A DNA stretch of 64,000 nucleotides from Ochrobactrum sp. RH2CCR150 (GTDB lineage: Bacteria; Pseudomonadota; Alphaproteobacteria; Rhizobiales; Rhizobiaceae). The stretch spans positions 124,001 to 188,000 of the forward strand of contig JACGXE010000003.1 in NCBI GenBank assembly GCA_014138095.1. Reading direction: 5' to 3'. Position 1 is the stretch's first letter; the number at the start of each line of letters is the position of its first letter. Under the pieces are notes generated by a model. That model was not told the origin of the DNA, searched no databases, and saw nothing but the letters and a program-made list of their open reading frames with translations. The position numbers and the translations under genes are program-made. This document shows, piece by piece, positions 43,790-55,192 of the stretch.

Positions 43790-45109
43790 ATGTCTCAAGC
43801 CAATGCCGCCACCAAGAATGCGTTTTCCGACGCTTTCTTCAATGCAAGCCTCGAGGACATCGATTCCGAAATTTTCGGTGCAATTCGCAACGAACTCGGT
43901 CGTCAGCGCCATGAAATCGAGCTGATCGCCTCGGAAAACATCGTCTCGCGCGCTGTTCTTGAAGCGCAGGGCTCCATCCTCACCAACAAATATGCCGAAG
44001 GCTATCCGGGCAAGCGCTATTATGGCGGCTGCCAGTATGTCGACGTGGTGGAAGAACTGGCGATCGAACGCGCGAAGAAGCTCTTCGGTTGCGAATTCGC
44101 CAATGTTCAGCCGAATTCCGGCAGCCAGATGAACCAGGCCGTGTTCCTGGCTCTGCTTCAGCCCGGCGATACCTTCATGGGTCTCGACCTCAATTCGGGT
44201 GGTCACCTGACGCATGGTTCGCCGGTCAACATGTCAGGCAAGTGGTTCAATGTCGTGTCTTATGGCGTCCGTCAGGACGACCATCTGCTGGATATGGACG
44301 AAGTGGCTCGTCTCGCCCGCGAAAACAAGCCAAAGCTGATTCTCGCTGGCGGCACCGCCTATTCGCGCGTCTGGGACTGGAAACGTTTCCGTGAAATCGC
44401 CGATGAAGTCGGCGCTTATCTCATGGTTGATATGGCGCATATTGCCGGTCTCGTTGCCGGTGGCCAGCATCCGTCGCCGATCCCTCATGCCCATGTCTGC
44501 ACGACGACGACGCACAAGTCTCTGCGCGGCCCGCGCGGCGGCATGATCCTGACCAACGATGCCGATCTGGCGAAGAAGTTCAATTCGGCTGTGTTCCCTG
44601 GTCTTCAGGGCGGCCCGCTGATGCACGTCATCGCCGCCAAGGCGGTGGCCTTCGGTGAAGCGCTGAAGCCTGAATTCAAGCTTTATGCCGAGAACGTCGT
44701 CGACAATGCGCGCGCGCTCTCCGAAGAACTGAAGTCGCATGGCCTCGATATCGTTTCCGGCGGTACCGACAACCATCTGATGCTGGTCGATCTGCGTCCG
44801 AAGAACGCAACGGGCAAGCGTGCGGAAGCCGCTCTCGGTCGCGCCAACATCACCTGCAACAAGAACGGCATTCCGTTCGACCCTGAAAAGCCGTTCGTCA
44901 CCTCCGGCGTTCGCCTCGGCACGCCAGCCGGCACCACGCGCGGCTTCGGTGTAACCGAATTCAAGGAAATCGGCTCGCTGATCGCTGAAGTTCTCGACGG
45001 TCTGAAGGTTGCCAATTCCGACGAAGGCAATGCCGCTGTCGAACAGGCTGTGAAGGAGAAGGTCGTCGCTCTGACCGACCGTTTCCCGATGTATGGCTAT
45101 CAGGGATAA
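43790..45109 (+). CDS. glyA: Serine hydroxymethyltransferase
   Basis: 439 residues from ATG 43790 (CGGAGGGTG upstream). It has [28 protein letters not shown] and the PLP lysine in [18 protein letters not shown]. It interconverts serine and glycine and supplies methylene-tetrahydrofolate. A terminator follows, so glyA seems to be transcribed alone. Confidence 0.93.
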   Translation: MSQANAATKNAFSDAFFNASLEDIDSEIFGAIRNELGRQRHEIELIASENIVSRAVLEAQGSILTNKYAEGYPGKRYYGGCQYVDVVEELAIERAKKLFGCEFANVQPNSGSQMNQAVFLALLQPGDTFMGLDLNSGGHLTHGSPVNMSGKWFNVVSYGVRQDDHLLDMDEVARLARENKPKLILAGGTAYSRVWDWKRFREIADEVGAYLMVDMAHIAGLVAGGQHPSPIPHAHVCTTTTHKSLRGPRGGMILTNDADLAKKFNSAVFPGLQGGPLMHVIAAKAVAFGEALKPEFKLYAENVVDNARALSEELKSHGLDIVSGGTDNHLMLVDLRPKNATGKRAEAALGRANITCNKNGIPFDPEKPFVTSGVRLGTPAGTTRGFGVTEFKEIGSLIAEVLDGLKVANSDEGNAAVEQAVKEKVVALTDRFPMYGYQG

Positions 45110-45133
45110 TCAGTCCCTGAATGAAGAGTATCG

Positions 45134-45168
45134 AAAGCCCCGTTCAACGCTGTTGAGCGGGGCTTTTT
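45134..45168 (+). terminator. Terminator of glyA
   Basis: AAGCCCCGTTCAAC (45135-45148) pairs with GTTGAGCGGGGCTT (45152-45165), followed by TTTT. Confidence 0.9.
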
Positions 45169-45267
45169 GCCTCGCATATCCGGTGGGTCGCATTCGGTAT
45201 GTTGATTGGCGCAGATCAGATATGATCTATAGGAATCAGTCTTCGAAGAGTTAAGTGAAAGAGTTCT

Positions 45268-45744
45268 ATGCGTTGTCCCTATTGCCAATCTGAAGATACG
45301 CAAGTGAAGGATTCCCGTCCTGCGGAGGATGGTGCCGTTATTCGCAGACGTCGTGTCTGTTCGGTCTGCGGCGGGCGGTTTACGACATTCGAACGCGTTC
45401 AACTCCGCGACCTGATGGTCGTGAAGAAAAGCGGACGCCGCGTGCCCTTCGATCGTGACAAGCTGACCCGCTCCATCGAAGTGGCGCTGCGCAAGCGCGA
45501 TGTCGACAGCGAGCGTATCGAGCGTGCGATTTCCGGAATTGTGCGCCAGCTCGAAAGTTCGGGTGAGGCGGAGGTGACGTCCGACGAGATTGGCCGTCTG
45601 GCAATGGATGCCCTCAAGGGTGTGGATGATATTGCCTATATCCGGTTTGCATCGGTCTACCGCAATTTCAGCAAGGCCGTCGATTTCCATAACGTGATCG
45701 ATGAGCTGGCAGCCCCCGATTCCGAGGACGATCTGGATAGATAG
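45268..45744 (+). CDS. nrdR: Transcriptional repressor NrdR
   Basis: 158 residues. An N-terminal zinc ribbon ([13 protein letters not shown] and [14 protein letters not shown]) is followed by an ATP-cone domain ([16 protein letters not shown]). NrdR senses dATP/ATP and represses ribonucleotide reductase genes. It is the first gene of the nrdR-ribD-ribE-ribH-nusB run, with ribD starting 2 bp after its stop. Confidence 0.93.
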   Translation: MRCPYCQSEDTQVKDSRPAEDGAVIRRRRVCSVCGGRFTTFERVQLRDLMVVKKSGRRVPFDRDKLTRSIEVALRKRDVDSERIERAISGIVRQLESSGEAEVTSDEIGRLAMDALKGVDDIAYIRFASVYRNFSKAVDFHNVIDELAAPDSEDDLDR

Positions 45745-45746
45745 GC

Positions 45747-46868
45747 ATGACTGCACTGGAACTACCGCATTCACAGGTGACCTCGGATGATATTCGCTTC
45801 ATGGAAGCGACAATCCGTTATGCCCGCCGTCACAAGGGGCTGACGGGAACAAATCCATCTGTCGGTACACTGATCGTCAAGGACGGCATCATCATCGGGC
45901 GCGGCGTCACTGCTCTTGGCGGCAGGCCGCACGCCGAACCGCAGGCGCTTGCCGACGCAGGCGAGGCGGCGCGTGGCGCAACGGCCTATGTCACGCTGGA
46001 GCCTTGCGCTCATCATGGTCGCACGCCGCCTTGCGCCGAGGCGCTGGTGCGCGCCGGTGTGGCCCGCGTTGTCGTTGCGGCCACCGATCCGGATGATCGC
46101 GTCAGCGGCAAGGGTTTTGCCATCCTACGCGAAGCGGGTATAGAAGTGGTGCCAGGCGTCCTTGCCGAAAAGGCCGCCAATGATCTGGCGGGCTACTTGA
46201 ATCGATCTTCCAGAAAACGCCCGGAAGTGATTCTGAAACTTGCACTTTCCGCCGATGGCATGATCGGCAAAAAGGGCGAAGGACAGGTGCTGATTACCGG
46301 TCCGGTGTCGCGTGCCCAGTCTCACATCTTACGGTCGCAAACCGATGTTATTCTCATTGGTATCGAAACAGCGCTTGCTGACGATCCGGTTTTGAACTGT
46401 CGCTTGCCGGGGCTGGAACAACGTTCGCCCATCCGCGTCGTGCTGGATGGCGGATTGCGGTTGCCTTTGTCCTCGAAGCTGGTTCAGTCGGCGGATTCAC
46501 AGCCGCTCTGGATCGCTTGCAGCGAAGAAGCATCGCCGGAACGGCGTTACGAATTGAAGGCGGCGGGGTGCCGTATTCTGGCAACCGAGACGGATGACTG
46601 CCGGATCGCCTTGCCGGAGTTGATGGACGATCTTGCCGCGCAGGGCATTGGTTCTGTTCTTGTGGAAGGCGGCGCGGGCGTCGCCAAGAGCTTTCTGGAT
46701 GAAAAGCTGGTTGACCGCCTGATCACGTTTCGCTCACCAATAGAAATTGGTGCTGCCGATGGGGTTGCCGTGCCCGGTCTTGAAGCCCATATCGCAGAAG
46801 AATTCAAAATTCTCAGGCAGGCGCGTTACGGTGACGATGCCTTTGCGGAATATGTAAGGAAGACTTGA
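45747..46868 (+). CDS. ribD: Bifunctional riboflavin deaminase/reductase
   Basis: 373 residues. The N-terminal deaminase has GRPHAEPQAL and LEPCAHHGRTPPCAEAL (zinc ligands). The C-terminal reductase (about 155-370) has LKLALSADGMIG, SDVILIG-like RSQTDVILIGIETALADDP, and VEGGAGVA. It catalyses steps two and three of riboflavin synthesis. The stop overlaps ribE. Confidence 0.93.
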   Translation: MTALELPHSQVTSDDIRFMEATIRYARRHKGLTGTNPSVGTLIVKDGIIIGRGVTALGGRPHAEPQALADAGEAARGATAYVTLEPCAHHGRTPPCAEALVRAGVARVVVAATDPDDRVSGKGFAILREAGIEVVPGVLAEKAANDLAGYLNRSSRKRPEVILKLALSADGMIGKKGEGQVLITGPVSRAQSHILRSQTDVILIGIETALADDPVLNCRLPGLEQRSPIRVVLDGGLRLPLSSKLVQSADSQPLWIACSEEASPERRYELKAAGCRILATETDDCRIALPELMDDLAAQGIGSVLVEGGAGVAKSFLDEKLVDRLITFRSPIEIGAADGVAVPGLEAHIAEEFKILRQARYGDDAFAEYVRKT

Positions 46869-47476
46869 TGTTCACAGGCATTATTACGGATATCGGCAAG
46901 GTTGACCGGATCAAGCCGCTGAATGAAGGCGTATTGCTGCGTATCGAAACCGTCTATGATCCAGAAACGATTGAGCTTGGCGCTTCGATTGCGTGTTCCG
47001 GTGTTTGCCTGACCGTTGTTGCACTGCCGGAAAAGGGCACCAATGCCCGCTGGTTCGAGGTCGAGGCATGGGAAGAGGCTCTGCGTCTCACCACCATTTC
47101 CACCTGGGAAAATGGAACCAATATCAATCTGGAACGCTCGCTGAAGCTTGGCGACGAAATGGGCGGACATCTCGTTTCCGGCCATGTCGATGGACAGGCT
47201 GAAATCGTTGATCGCAAGGACGAGGGCGATGCAGTGCGCTTCACCCTGCGCGCGCCGGAAGAACTGGCGCCATTCATCGCCCAGAAGGGTTCGGTCGCAC
47301 TGGACGGCACGTCGCTGACGGTCAACGGTGTGAACGGCAATGAATTTGACGTTTTGCTCATCCGTCATTCGCTGGAAGTGACCACCTGGGGACAGCGAAA
47401 AGCGGGCGACAAGGTGAATATCGAGATCGACCAGCTCGCACGCTATGCGGCAAGGCTTGCGCAATATCGGAAATAG
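46868..47476 (+). CDS. ribE: Riboflavin synthase alpha chain
   Basis: 202 residues from ATG 46868, overlapping the ribD stop. It has two tandem lumazine-binding repeats: MFTGIITDIGKV with SIACSGVCLTVV, and GHVDGQAEIV with SVALDGTSLTVNGV. It dismutates two lumazines into riboflavin. No FMN riboswitch is seen around the cluster. Confidence 0.92.
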   Translation: MFTGIITDIGKVDRIKPLNEGVLLRIETVYDPETIELGASIACSGVCLTVVALPEKGTNARWFEVEAWEEALRLTTISTWENGTNINLERSLKLGDEMGGHLVSGHVDGQAEIVDRKDEGDAVRFTLRAPEELAPFIAQKGSVALDGTSLTVNGVNGNEFDVLLIRHSLEVTTWGQRKAGDKVNIEIDQLARYAARLAQYRK

Positions 47477-47571
47477 GCTTACAGCCTAAAATTCCAGGCT
47501 GTAAAAGCATATCCCGATTTGAGCGTTGACCGCAGGTGTTGCGGTCCGCAAAATTTGTCATGGAGTTTCTC

Positions 47572-48033
47572 ATGTCCGATCACGAGGCGCGTGCGCCGCA
47601 TTTGCTTATTGTTGAAGCGCGTTTCTACGACGATCTAGCCGATGCGCTTCTTGATGGCGCAAAGGCTGCCCTTGACGACGCAGGCGCGACCTATGACGTC
47701 GTGACCGTACCGGGCGCGCTGGAAATTCCGGCAACCATTTCGTTTGCCCTCGACGGCGCAGACAATGGCGGCACCGACTATGACGGTTATGTCGCTCTTG
47801 GTACGGTTATCCGTGGCGAAACCTATCATTTCGACATCGTTGCAAATGAATCCTGCCGTGCGCTGACGGATCTCGCGGTTGAAGAAAGCCTTGCCATCGG
47901 CAACGGCATTCTGACTGTCGAAAACGACGAACAGGCTTGGGTGCGCGCGCGCCGTGCTGACAAGGACAAGGGCGGTTTTGCTGCCCGCGCCGCACTGACC
48001 ATGATTGACCTGCGCAAGAAATTCGGAGCCTAA
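47572..48033 (+). CDS. ribH: 6,7-dimethyl-8-ribityllumazine synthase
   Basis: 153 residues from ATG 47572 (TGGAGTTTC upstream). It contains [32 protein letters not shown] and [24 protein letters not shown]. It condenses the butanone phosphate with the pyrimidine to form lumazine. In Brucella this operon copy is the RibH1 type, with a second paralogue elsewhere. Confidence 0.92.
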   Translation: MSDHEARAPHLLIVEARFYDDLADALLDGAKAALDDAGATYDVVTVPGALEIPATISFALDGADNGGTDYDGYVALGTVIRGETYHFDIVANESCRALTDLAVEESLAIGNGILTVENDEQAWVRARRADKDKGGFAARAALTMIDLRKKFGA

Positions 48034-48037
48034 TATT

Positions 48038-48547
48038 ATGAGTTCTTCCGCAGAAGGTCGCCCGACACCAAACCTGCCGCGTACAGCGAACAAGCGTGGC
48101 GTTGCCCGGCTTGCCGCCGTGCAGGCGCTCTACCAGATGGACGTTGCCGGTACGGGCGTGATGGAAGTGGTCGCAGAATACGAAGCCTTCCGCCTCGGCA
48201 AGGAAGTGGACGGCACGCAATATCTGGATGCCGATCCGCAGTGGTTCCGCGCCATCGTTGCCGGTGTTGTCGACAGCCAGCTGAAGCTCGATCCGATGAT
48301 CCATCAGGCGTTGACCGAAGACTGGCCGCTGTCGCGTCTTGATTCCACGCTGCGCGCCATCCTGCGCGCCGGTGCCTGGGAACTGACGACGCGCAATGAT
48401 GTACCGACTGCCGTGATCGTTTCGGAATATGTCGATATCGCCAAGGCTTTCTACACTGAAGACGAGCCAAAGCTTGTCAATGCTGTGCTGGATCGCCTTG
48501 CCTTTGTCATTCGTGGCGAAAGCCGTGGGGCCAAGCCGCGCCATTAG
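48038..48547 (+). CDS. nusB: Transcription antitermination factor NusB
   Basis: 169 residues from ATG 48038. It contains [19 protein letters not shown] and [19 protein letters not shown], with [28 protein letters not shown] at the end. NusB with S10 takes part in rRNA antitermination. The association of ribH with nusB is common in proteobacteria. Confidence 0.92.
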   Translation: MSSSAEGRPTPNLPRTANKRGVARLAAVQALYQMDVAGTGVMEVVAEYEAFRLGKEVDGTQYLDADPQWFRAIVAGVVDSQLKLDPMIHQALTEDWPLSRLDSTLRAILRAGAWELTTRNDVPTAVIVSEYVDIAKAFYTEDEPKLVNAVLDRLAFVIRGESRGAKPRH

Positions 48548-48577
48548 TAACGACTTATAGATCAGGATAAGAATAGA

Positions 48578-48607
48578 AAGGGCTGTGAGAAATCACAGCC
48601 CTTCTTT
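48578..48607 (+). terminator. Terminator of the rib-nusB operon
   Basis: AAGGGCTGTGA (48578-48588) pairs with TCACAGCCCTT (48593-48603), followed by a CT-rich run of Ts. Confidence 0.85.
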
Positions 48608-48923
48608 CATTGTATGCTGGCAAAGAACGGCTTGACGTTTGTTCAACCGTTTCGCATGTTGGTCATGCGGCATTGAGAATGACCGACTGCAAGGGAACTT
48701 TCTAATTATTTGATTTCAAGGCGTTAAGTTCCTGATGAACTATACCGTTGAAGCCCGGTAAGACGTGGTGGCTTCAGGCACTTTCCATGCCGCTCTAATC
48801 GGCCCGGGGAGGGGTTTTCGGGCCTTCATGCGCATATGCCTGCCGTTAATTACCCAGTAATCGGATATTTATCTGAGGTCGATCTGACGGTAGCCGGCGC
48901 AAACTCAATAGGAGTTGGCCTTT
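48608..48923. other. Upstream region of hppA
   Basis: Gene-free stretch of about 315 bp. It contains a GGCCC...GGGCC hairpin near 48798-48822 that might form in the hppA leader. No promoter boxes are convincing and no RNA is recognised. Confidence 0.35.
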
Positions 48924-51080
48924 ATGCAAATGGGAGTGGCAGTTTTACTTCTCGTTATTGCCTGCGGCGTGGTTTCCGTTCTTTTCGCCTTCTGGTCGAT
49001 CCGTTCGATCCTGGCGGCTGATCAGGGAACACCGCGTATGCAGGAAATCGCTGGCGCCATCCGCGAGGGTGCGTCGGCCTATCTCACACGACAATATTCC
49101 ACGATTGCGATTGTCGGTGTCGTCGTGTTCCTCGCCGCATGGTATTTGCTGTCGTTGAGCGCCGCCATCGGCTTTCTTATCGGCGCAATCCTGTCCGGCG
49201 TCACAGGCTTTATCGGGATGCATGTTTCGGTGCGCGCCAATGTGCGCACAGCACAGGCCGCTTCCTTGAGTCTGGCAGGCGGACTTGAAATGGCTTTCAA
49301 GTCCGGTGCCGTTACCGGTCTTCTGGTGGCCGGTCTCGCGCTGCTGGGCGTATCCGTCTATTATTTCATTCTCACTGTCTGGCTGGGCTATGCGCCAGCG
49401 GACCGCACGGTTATCGATGCACTGGTGGCGCTTGGCTTCGGCGCATCGCTGATTTCGATCTTTGCTCGTCTGGGCGGCGGTATCTTCACCAAGGGTGCGG
49501 ATGTCGGCGGCGATCTGGTCGGCAAGGTTGAAGCGGGTATTCCGGAGGACGATCCGCGCAATCCGGCAACCATCGCCGACAATGTGGGCGATAATGTCGG
49601 CGATTGCGCCGGTATGGCAGCCGATCTGTTCGAGACTTACGCCGTTACCGTGGTTGCGACCATGGTTCTGGGTGCAATCTTCTTCAACGGTTCGGACGTG
49701 CTGCCAAGCGTCATGCTCTATCCACTGCTGATCTGCGGAGCCTGCGTGATTACTTCGATTGCAGGTACATTCTTCGTCAAGCTTGGCGTCAATGGCTCCA
49801 TCATGGGCGCGCTCTATAAGGGCCTGATCGTGACGGGTCTCTTGTCCATCATCGGGCTTGGGGTTGCCAACACGCTGACAATTGGCTGGGGCGAAATTGG
49901 CACCGTGGCCGGAAAGAGCATTACCGGCACCAATCTGTTCATTTGCGGTCTGATCGGTCTTATCGTGACAGGCCTGATCGTGGTGATCACCGAATATTAT
50001 ACCGGCACCAACAAGCGCCCGGTCAATTCCATCGCGCAGGCTTCCGTGACGGGGCATGGCACGAATGTCATTCAGGGCCTTGCCGTTTCGCTGGAATCAA
50101 CCGCATTGCCTGCCATCGTGATCGTTGGCGGCATTATCAGCACCTACCAGCTGGCAGGTCTCTTCGGCACGGCCATTGCGGTCACGGCCATGCTGGGTAT
50201 TGCCGGGATGATTGTGGCGCTTGATGCCTTCGGACCTGTTACCGACAATGCCGGTGGTATTGCGGAAATGGCCGGTCTCGATCCGGAAGTGCGCAAGTCC
50301 ACCGATGCGCTGGATGCTGTCGGCAATACGACCAAGGCCGTGACCAAGGGCTATGCCATCGGTTCGGCGGGTCTGGGTGCTCTGGTGCTGTTCGCAGCCT
50401 ATTCCAACGACCTTGCTTACTTCGCTGCCAACGGCCAGACCTATCCGTACTTCGCAGATATGGGACCGGTGTCGTTCGATCTGTCCAATCCCTATGTGGT
50501 GGCAGGTCTGATCTTCGGCGGTCTCATTCCCTATCTGTTCGGTGGCATGGCCATGACGGCTGTGGGGCGCGCAGGCGGGGCGGTGGTGCAGGAAGTTCGT
50601 CGCCAGTTCAAGGAAAAGCCGGGCATCATGACCGGCAAGGAACGCCCGGATTATGCCCGCGCGGTCGATCTGCTTACCAAAGCGGCAATCCGCGAGATGA
50701 TCATCCCGTCGCTTCTGCCGGTGCTGGCACCGCTTGTGGTCTATTTCGGCGTGCTGCTGATTTCAGGCTCCAAGGCGGCTGCCTTCGCAGCGCTCGGTGC
50801 ATCGCTGCTCGGTGTTATCGTCAACGGGCTTTTCGTGGCCATTTCCATGACCTCCGGCGGTGGCGCATGGGACAATGCCAAGAAGAGCTTCGAGGATGGC
50901 TTTACCGACGCTGACGGTGTGAAGCACCTGAAGGGTTCGGAAGCACACAAGGCTTCGGTAACGGGCGATACGGTCGGTGATCCCTATAAGGATACCGCTG
51001 GTCCTGCCGTCAACCCGGCAATCAAGATCACGAATATCGTCGCACTTCTGCTGCTTGCAGTGCTGGCGCATATGGCTTGA
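48924..51080 (+). CDS. hppA: Membrane-bound proton-translocating pyrophosphatase
   Basis: 718 residues from ATG 48924 (AGGAGTTGGCC upstream). About 16 membrane spans, with the catalytic motifs [21 protein letters not shown] and [23 protein letters not shown] has Lys at the position that separates the classes, which predicts a potassium-independent H+-PPase. It uses pyrophosphate energy to pump protons. Confidence 0.93.
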   Translation: MQMGVAVLLLVIACGVVSVLFAFWSIRSILAADQGTPRMQEIAGAIREGASAYLTRQYSTIAIVGVVVFLAAWYLLSLSAAIGFLIGAILSGVTGFIGMHVSVRANVRTAQAASLSLAGGLEMAFKSGAVTGLLVAGLALLGVSVYYFILTVWLGYAPADRTVIDALVALGFGASLISIFARLGGGIFTKGADVGGDLVGKVEAGIPEDDPRNPATIADNVGDNVGDCAGMAADLFETYAVTVVATMVLGAIFFNGSDVLPSVMLYPLLICGACVITSIAGTFFVKLGVNGSIMGALYKGLIVTGLLSIIGLGVANTLTIGWGEIGTVAGKSITGTNLFICGLIGLIVTGLIVVITEYYTGTNKRPVNSIAQASVTGHGTNVIQGLAVSLESTALPAIVIVGGIISTYQLAGLFGTAIAVTAMLGIAGMIVALDAFGPVTDNAGGIAEMAGLDPEVRKSTDALDAVGNTTKAVTKGYAIGSAGLGALVLFAAYSNDLAYFAANGQTYPYFADMGPVSFDLSNPYVVAGLIFGGLIPYLFGGMAMTAVGRAGGAVVQEVRRQFKEKPGIMTGKERPDYARAVDLLTKAAIREMIIPSLLPVLAPLVVYFGVLLISGSKAAAFAALGASLLGVIVNGLFVAISMTSGGGAWDNAKKSFEDGFTDADGVKHLKGSEAHKASVTGDTVGDPYKDTAGPAVNPAIKITNIVALLLLAVLAHMA

Positions 51081-51106
51081 TTGGGTTCTGCAAAGTCCAA
51101 TAATAA

Positions 51107-51133
51107 AAAACCCGCCGAGAGGCGGGTTTTCTT
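51107..51133. terminator. Bidirectional terminator between hppA and bamE
   Basis: AAAACCCGCC (51107-51116) pairs with GGCGGGTTTT (51121-51130), with T-runs on both strands. Confidence 0.9.
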
Positions 51134-51154
51134 TTAAATTCGATCTTACAGTGG

Positions 51155-51712
51155 TTAGCTGCCGCCAGGTCCACCTGCGCCAGCGCCCGGCACAGAGGTC
51201 GGGGCCTTGGAAACGCCCTGGATAACCTGACCAAGGAAGGTCTGATCCTTGCCGCCGGTTGGCGTGGTACGCGATACGAAATCGAACAGCTTGCCGTCCT
51301 TCATGCCGTAATTCGCGATATTCTGAACCTTGCCATCCTTGTCGAAATAGATCGCAAGAATCTGGCGGTCGACCAGCTTCGGCTTCATGAACTGGGCTGC
51401 ACGATGACGCTTCTGCGAAATGTAATAGAACACTTCATTGTCGAAGGTCGCGGTGGTCGATGGCGTGCCGAGCGCAAGCAGAACCTGCTCGCGGCTGGAG
51501 CCGACCGGTACCGAATCAAGCGCCTGCTGATCGAGCACATAGCCTTCGGTCAGCGTTTCGGACGGGTTAAGCGTGGATGCGGTGTTGCATCCGACCAGTG
51601 CGGCCGAAAACAGAATTGCCGTACCAGCCAGAAGAGCACGCTGCTTGCGTGCGCTTGATGATGCGCCGGAACGCACAGTTGAGAAAATCCGCTGCAACAA
51701 AGACCTCTCCAT
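51155..51712 (-). CDS. bamE: Outer-membrane assembly lipoprotein BamE
   Basis: 185 residues. The N-terminus has a long signal with lipobox LVGC (near residue 42). The SmpA/OmlA domain shows YVLDQQALDSVPVGSSREQVLLALGTPSTT and FYYISQKRHRAAQF. The tail is Gly/Pro-rich. BamE supports the Bam complex in outer-membrane protein insertion. Confidence 0.85.
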   Translation of the reverse strand: MERSLLQRIFSTVRSGASSSARKQRALLAGTAILFSAALVGCNTASTLNPSETLTEGYVLDQQALDSVPVGSSREQVLLALGTPSTTATFDNEVFYYISQKRHRAAQFMKPKLVDRQILAIYFDKDGKVQNIANYGMKDGKLFDFVSRTTPTGGKDQTFLGQVIQGVSKAPTSVPGAGAGGPGGS

Positions 51713-51801
51713 AATTCTATTATCAGCGCGGCACTTTCGCCGTCGGGAGAACTTCGGTAAACCACCTTGCTTCTATATGCAACTGGAACGGTCGTACAGG
51801 G

Positions 51802-52386
51802 ATGATTCTCCAACTTTTCCGCCGCAAATCGAAGGCCAATGAGGCTATCGTGCTCCGCGTGTACGAGGCGATCGTGGCAGCGGCGCGGCAAAAACGGTTT
51901 TATGCACAATTTCATGTGCCGGATACGCCACTTGGCCGGTATGAGATGTTGTCGGTGCATATCTTCCTGACGCTGCATCGTATGCGGGGCGATAATCCTG
52001 CACTCATGGCGGTCGCTCAGGAGGTGGCCGACGAGTTTTTCAAGGATGTCGATCACTCGCTGCGCGAACTGGGAATCGGCGATCAGGGCGTTCCAAAACG
52101 CATGAAAAAACTTGCCCGCATGTTTTATGGTCGTGTGGCGACCTACGGTGCGGCGCTCGATACCGACGATGCGGAGGCGCTTGCAGCCGCATTGACGCGA
52201 AATATTCGGCCCGATCTGGAATTCTGGCCACAAGCTCGCCATTTAGGCGAATATGTTCTGCGTTGTCGCGACCGGTTGCGCGCAATCGACGATAGTACAC
52301 TGGTGGCTGGCGAGATTTCCTTTATGGATGCCGACGATCTGGCGCTGACGCATGACAATACCGAAGAGGCAAAACAAAATGACTGA
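51802..52386 (+). CDS. Ubiquinol-cytochrome c chaperone family protein
   Basis: 194 residues. It contains VYEAIVAAARQKRFYAQFHVPDTPLGRYEML and GDQGVPKRMKKLARMFYGRV, the CBP3/UQCC1 family pattern. In mitochondria relatives assist assembly of the cytochrome bc1 complex. The role is inferred for bacteria. Its stop overlaps the DUF177 gene start. Confidence 0.85.
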   Translation: MILQLFRRKSKANEAIVLRVYEAIVAAARQKRFYAQFHVPDTPLGRYEMLSVHIFLTLHRMRGDNPALMAVAQEVADEFFKDVDHSLRELGIGDQGVPKRMKKLARMFYGRVATYGAALDTDDAEALAAALTRNIRPDLEFWPQARHLGEYVLRCRDRLRAIDDSTLVAGEISFMDADDLALTHDNTEEAKQND

Positions 52387-52939
52387 CAAACCGGCGCTGA
52401 GCTATCCCGTTCCGGTTCTGCATCTGCCCCAGAAGGGCGTGACAGTAACTATCGGCACTGATGATAAGGAGCGCGCCGCGCTCGCCGCCAGCCATGCTCT
52501 TGAAGCCGTGAACGCGTTTTCGGCCGAATTTCTGCTAACGCCATGGAAAAAGGACGGCATTCGCGTGCGTGGACGCATCGATGCCGAAATCGTGCAGGCC
52601 TGCGTCACCACTCTGGAACCGCTGACCAATGTGATCGCGGAAGAAGTCGATACGATTTTCGTTCCGGAAAATTCGCGTCTGGCCCGCGTTCAGCTCGACG
52701 AAAGCGGTGAAATGCTGCTCGATGCCGATGGCGCCGATAGTCCGGAAACCTTCGTCGGTGACCGGATCGACGTCGGTGCGGTTGCCGAAGAGTTCTTCGA
52801 ACTGGCAATCGATCCTTATCCCCGCAAGCCCGGTCTGCCGGACGATGCCGAACCAAAGACCTTTGGGGATGCGGATGAGGAGGATGACAAGCCTGAATCG
52901 CCCTTCGCAAAGCTGTCGGAATGGCGCAAGAAGCCGTGA
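52379..52939 (+). CDS. DUF177 (YceD-like) protein
   Basis: 186 residues from ATG 52379. It contains LTPWKKDGIRVRGRIDAEIVQACVTTLEPL and DRIDVGAVAEEFFELAIDPYPRKPG, typical of DUF177, which precedes rpmF-plsX-fabH or plsX-fabH in many genomes and is linked to 23S rRNA accumulation. The C-terminus is acidic. Confidence 0.85.
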   Translation: MTDKPALSYPVPVLHLPQKGVTVTIGTDDKERAALAASHALEAVNAFSAEFLLTPWKKDGIRVRGRIDAEIVQACVTTLEPLTNVIAEEVDTIFVPENSRLARVQLDESGEMLLDADGADSPETFVGDRIDVGAVAEEFFELAIDPYPRKPGLPDDAEPKTFGDADEEDDKPESPFAKLSEWRKKP

Positions 52940-52961
52940 TCAATGGTGATTTGCGTCCGGT

Positions 52962-52990
52962 TTGACAGAATATTGTTGTACGGCAACGTA
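52962..52990 (+). promoter_or_regulatory. Possible promoter for plsX
   Basis: TTGACA at 52962-52967 is followed 17 bases later by AACGTA (52985-52990), a weak -10. It is placed in the 140-bp gap before plsX. A short direct repeat of CAGGGATCGAA occurs at 53043-53066. Confidence 0.3.
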
Positions 52991-53079
52991 AAACCACTAT
53001 TTTCGCCAAAAACCCTGCCGCGTCTTGAGCGCGGCCCGGGAGCAGGGATCGAACAGGGATCGAACAGGAATAATCAAGA

Positions 53080-54138
53080 GTGGTAAAAATATCGATTGAC
53101 GCGATGGGCGGTGATTTCGGTCCTGAAGTGGTCGTCCCCGGCGCGGCAAAGGCGCTTGAGCGCCATCCCGACATGCGTTTTATCTTTTTCGGTTTGGCCG
53201 GACAGGTTGAGCCGGTGCTGGCGCGCTTTCCGAAGTTGCAGGCCGCATCCGAGTTTCGTGCGTGTGAAGTTGCCATTGGTATGGACGACAAGCCCAGCCA
53301 GGCTCTGCGCAACGGGCGCGGCAAGTCCACGATGTGGAAGGCCATTGAGGCCGTGAAGACCGGCGAAGCCGATGCCTGCGTTTCTGCTGGCAATACAGGC
53401 GCACTCATGGCCATGTCGAAATTCTGCCTGCGGATGATGTCGGATGTTGAACGTCCGGCGCTTGCGGGTATCTGGCCAACGCTGCGCGGTGAAAGCATTG
53501 TACTGGATGTTGGCGCGACAATCGGTGCCGATGCGCGCCAGCTGGTCGATTACGCCGTGATGGGCGCTGGCATGGCGCGGGCGCTGTTTGAAGTGCGCAA
53601 GCCGACGGTCGGCCTGCTGAATGTCGGCACGGAAGAGGTCAAGGGTCTCGACGAGATCAAGGAAGCCGGGCAGATCCTGCGCGATACGCCGCTGGACGGT
53701 CTGGAATATTCCGGCTTCGTGGAAGGCAACGACATTGGCAAAGGTAGCGTCGATGTTGTGGTGACCGAAGGTTTCACTGGCAATATTGCTCTTAAAGCTG
53801 CCGAAGGCACGGCGCGTCAGATGGCGACATTGCTCCGTCAGGCCATGACCCGCACTTTGCTGGCCAAGATCGGTTATGTTTTTGCCAAGGGCGCTTTTGA
53901 TCGCCTGCGCGAAAAGATGGACCCGAACAAGGTCAATGGCGGTGTGTTCCTTGGTTTGAGCGGCATCGTCATCAAGAGCCACGGCGGCGCGAGTGCCGAA
54001 GGTTTCTGCTCGGCGGTTGAAGTGGGTTACGACATGGTGCGCAATCGTCTTCTGGAGAAGATTGAAGCCGATTTGGCGCATTTTCACCACAGTCACCCGC
54101 ATGTTTCGTCCAGTGAAGGCGGCGAAGCGGCCAAATAA
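53080..54138 (+). CDS. plsX: Phosphate acyltransferase PlsX
   Basis: 352 residues with a GTG start at 53080 (AACAGGAAT upstream). It has [31 protein letters not shown] and [24 protein letters not shown]. It makes acyl-phosphate from acyl-ACP for phospholipid synthesis. fabH follows after 82 bp. Confidence 0.92.
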   Translation: MVKISIDAMGGDFGPEVVVPGAAKALERHPDMRFIFFGLAGQVEPVLARFPKLQAASEFRACEVAIGMDDKPSQALRNGRGKSTMWKAIEAVKTGEADACVSAGNTGALMAMSKFCLRMMSDVERPALAGIWPTLRGESIVLDVGATIGADARQLVDYAVMGAGMARALFEVRKPTVGLLNVGTEEVKGLDEIKEAGQILRDTPLDGLEYSGFVEGNDIGKGSVDVVVTEGFTGNIALKAAEGTARQMATLLRQAMTRTLLAKIGYVFAKGAFDRLREKMDPNKVNGGVFLGLSGIVIKSHGGASAEGFCSAVEVGYDMVRNRLLEKIEADLAHFHHSHPHVSSSEGGEAAK

Positions 54139-54220
54139 TTATTGCCCCTCTGGTGGGCGCGGATTTCGACGGTGCGGGCAACAGCCTCGTTCCGTTCGTA
54201 TATGAGGACAGGAATAAAAA

Positions 54221-55192
54221 ATGATACGATCTGTCGTGCGGGGTATCGGTTCGGCATTGCCGAAGCGGGTCATGAAAAACACCGACTTTGAGGGTGTCAT
54301 AGAGACCTCGGACGAATGGATCGTGCAGCGCACGGGCATTCGCGAACGCCATATTGCAGGCGATGACGAAACCACGGTGTCGCTGGGTGCTGCCGCCGCG
54401 CGCGCCGCAATCGAAAATGCTGGCCTGCAGCCATCGGATATCGATCTCGTTCTGGTCGCCACCTCCACGCCGAACAACACGTTCCCGGCCAGCGCTGTGG
54501 AAATCCAGCGTGAGCTTGGCATCACCTCGGGCTTCGCTTTTGACATGCAGGCCGTGTGCAGCGGCTTCATCTATGCCATTACGACAGCTGATCTTTATAT
54601 TCGCGGCGGCATGGCCGAGCGCGTTCTGGTCATCGGCGCGGAAACCTTCTCGCGTATTCTCGACTGGACCGACCGCACGACCTGCGTTCTGTTTGGTGAT
54701 GGTGCAGGCGCTGTGGTGCTGGAAGCTGCCGAAGGCAAGGGTCTGACTTCGGATCGTGGTGTTCTGGCTGCAAATTTGCGCTCGGACGGCAGCCATAAGG
54801 AAAAGCTCTATGTGGATGGTGGTCCTTCGACGACGCAGACCGTCGGCCACTTGCGCATGGAAGGCCGCGAAGTCTTCAAACACGCTGTGGGCATGATCAC
54901 CGACGTTATTGAAGCTTCTTTCGCGGAAACGGGCCTTACCGCAGACGATATCGACTGGTTTGTGCCGCATCAGGCCAACAAGCGCATCATCGACGCGTCG
55001 GCCAAGAAGCTGAATATCGCCGAAAGCAAGGTCGTCATCACTGTCGACCGGCACGGCAACACCTCGGCTGCATCGGTGCCACTGGCGCTGGCGACAGCCG
55101 TTGCGGACGGCCGGATCAAGAAGGGCGATCTCGTGCTTCTTGAAGCCATGGGCGGCGGTTTTACCTGGGGTGCGGTTTTGCTGCGCTGGTAA
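54221..55192 (+). CDS. fabH: Beta-ketoacyl-ACP synthase III
   Basis: 323 residues. Active-site Cys in [12 protein letters not shown] (about 112), His in [11 protein letters not shown] and Asn in [14 protein letters not shown]. It starts fatty-acid synthesis from acetyl-CoA and malonyl-ACP. Gene order plsX-fabH-ihfA is conserved in Rhizobiales. Confidence 0.93.
   Translation: MIRSVVRGIGSALPKRVMKNTDFEGVIETSDEWIVQRTGIRERHIAGDDETTVSLGAAAARAAIENAGLQPSDIDLVLVATSTPNNTFPASAVEIQRELGITSGFAFDMQAVCSGFIYAITTADLYIRGGMAERVLVIGAETFSRILDWTDRTTCVLFGDGAGAVVLEAAEGKGLTSDRGVLAANLRSDGSHKEKLYVDGGPSTTQTVGHLRMEGREVFKHAVGMITDVIEASFAETGLTADDIDWFVPHQANKRIIDASAKKLNIAESKVVITVDRHGNTSAASVPLALATAVADGRIKKGDLVLLEAMGGGFTWGAVLLRW

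Noticed and set aside
47477..47571. FMN riboswitch before ribH
   Set aside because: The gap is under 100 bases and lacks the conserved RFN element blocks.
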